Assembly: GCA_034437455.1 (NCBI GenBank)
Contig: DAOTUB010000169.1
Span: 1-16,529 of the forward strand
DNA length: 16,529 nt
Direction: 5' to 3'
From: DAOTUB01 sp034437455
Lineage (GTDB): Bacteria; Chloroflexota; Anaerolineae; B4-G1
A model generated the notes under the pieces. That model did no database searches, was not told where the DNA came from, and saw only the letters and a program-made list of their open reading frames with translations. A program made the position numbers and the translations under genes. Shown here in pieces: positions 16,506 to 16,529 of the stretch. Each line of letters begins with the position of its first letter. Positions within the stretch are counted from its first letter, which is position 1.

Positions 16506-16529
16506 AACTGTTTTTGCGAGGGTTGAGGG

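Larger units (their letters stand above)
16170..16529 (+). other. 360-base tail without a recognised gene
   Basis: After ald there is a short GC-rich segment (16189-16206 can form a 5-bp stem, no T-run), then a near-consensus promoter, two hairpins, a 12-bp direct repeat and a 42-codon frame starting with TTG. I recognise no protein or RNA family. The base composition is more AT-rich than the neighbouring genes, with runs of G at 16338-16344 and 16406-16411. The region continues beyond the window. Confidence 0.6.
16249..16529 (+). ncRNA. Candidate structured RNA or long leader (unidentified)
   Basis: The predicted transcript contains a long imperfect hairpin (16272-16312): TTCACCT pairs with AGGTGAA, a bulged C follows, then GCTC pairs with GAGC, and CTGG-TAAT-CCAG forms the tip. 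A second stem, AGCCGGTC (16371-16378) with GACTGGCT (16385-16392), has 8 pairs including one G-U. An 8-bp inverted pair AATTGGAC (16346-16353) and GTCCAATT (16423-16430) could close the second stem into a larger domain. I cannot match this to any known RNA family. It may instead be the leader of a gene starting beyond the window. Confidence 0.35.

Overview
The window looks like a piece of a GC-rich, free-living bacterial chromosome, most probably from the Chloroflexota (Anaerolineae-like). That assignment is an inference. It rests on the CTC-type L25 with an acidic tail, a Vms1/eRF1-like release factor with a zinc ribbon, a two-subunit NfnAB transhydrogenase, and a zinc-ribbon/TM/LysM protein with long Thr-Pro linkers. 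There are no rRNA or tRNA genes, no CRISPR array, no transposase and no phage genes. Intergenic sequence is short and carries readable promoters and terminators.

Positions 1-7186 (+ strand) form a protein-quality-control block. A REPIN-like inverted repeat pair (44-101) precedes a strong promoter, a leader hairpin and the ribosomal protein L25 gene, which ends in an intrinsic terminator. A second strong promoter drives a CbpA-type DnaJ, an HtrA-type lipoprotein protease one base downstream, and a VLRF1/baeRF-type release-factor homologue, closed by a terminator at 4475-4503. clpB follows with its own -10 box and a phased direct repeat where a -35 element would be.

Positions 7240-9714 (+) hold a promoter, the abutting genes for the two subunits of an NfnAB-like ferredoxin/NADP transhydrogenase, and a strong terminator.

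Positions 9714-14415 (- strand) hold, in transcription order, an isochorismatase/nicotinamidase-family hydrolase, ammonia-dependent NAD synthetase, a MITE-like palindromic repeat, an alkaline-phosphatase-superfamily protein and the membrane-anchored LysM protein. The first two genes form an NAD-salvage pair in which the hydrolase would release the ammonia and nicotinate that feed NAD synthesis.

Positions 14546-16169 (+) hold a stand-alone small PAS protein and alanine dehydrogenase. Transhydrogenase, NAD synthetase, nicotinamidase-like hydrolase and NAD-dependent alanine dehydrogenase give this half an NAD(P) theme.

The last 360 bases hold no recognised gene. They carry a near-consensus promoter, two hairpins, a 12-bp direct repeat and a 42-codon reading frame. 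This is the best candidate for something undescribed in the window, together with the REPIN-like element and the chaperone-linked release factor.
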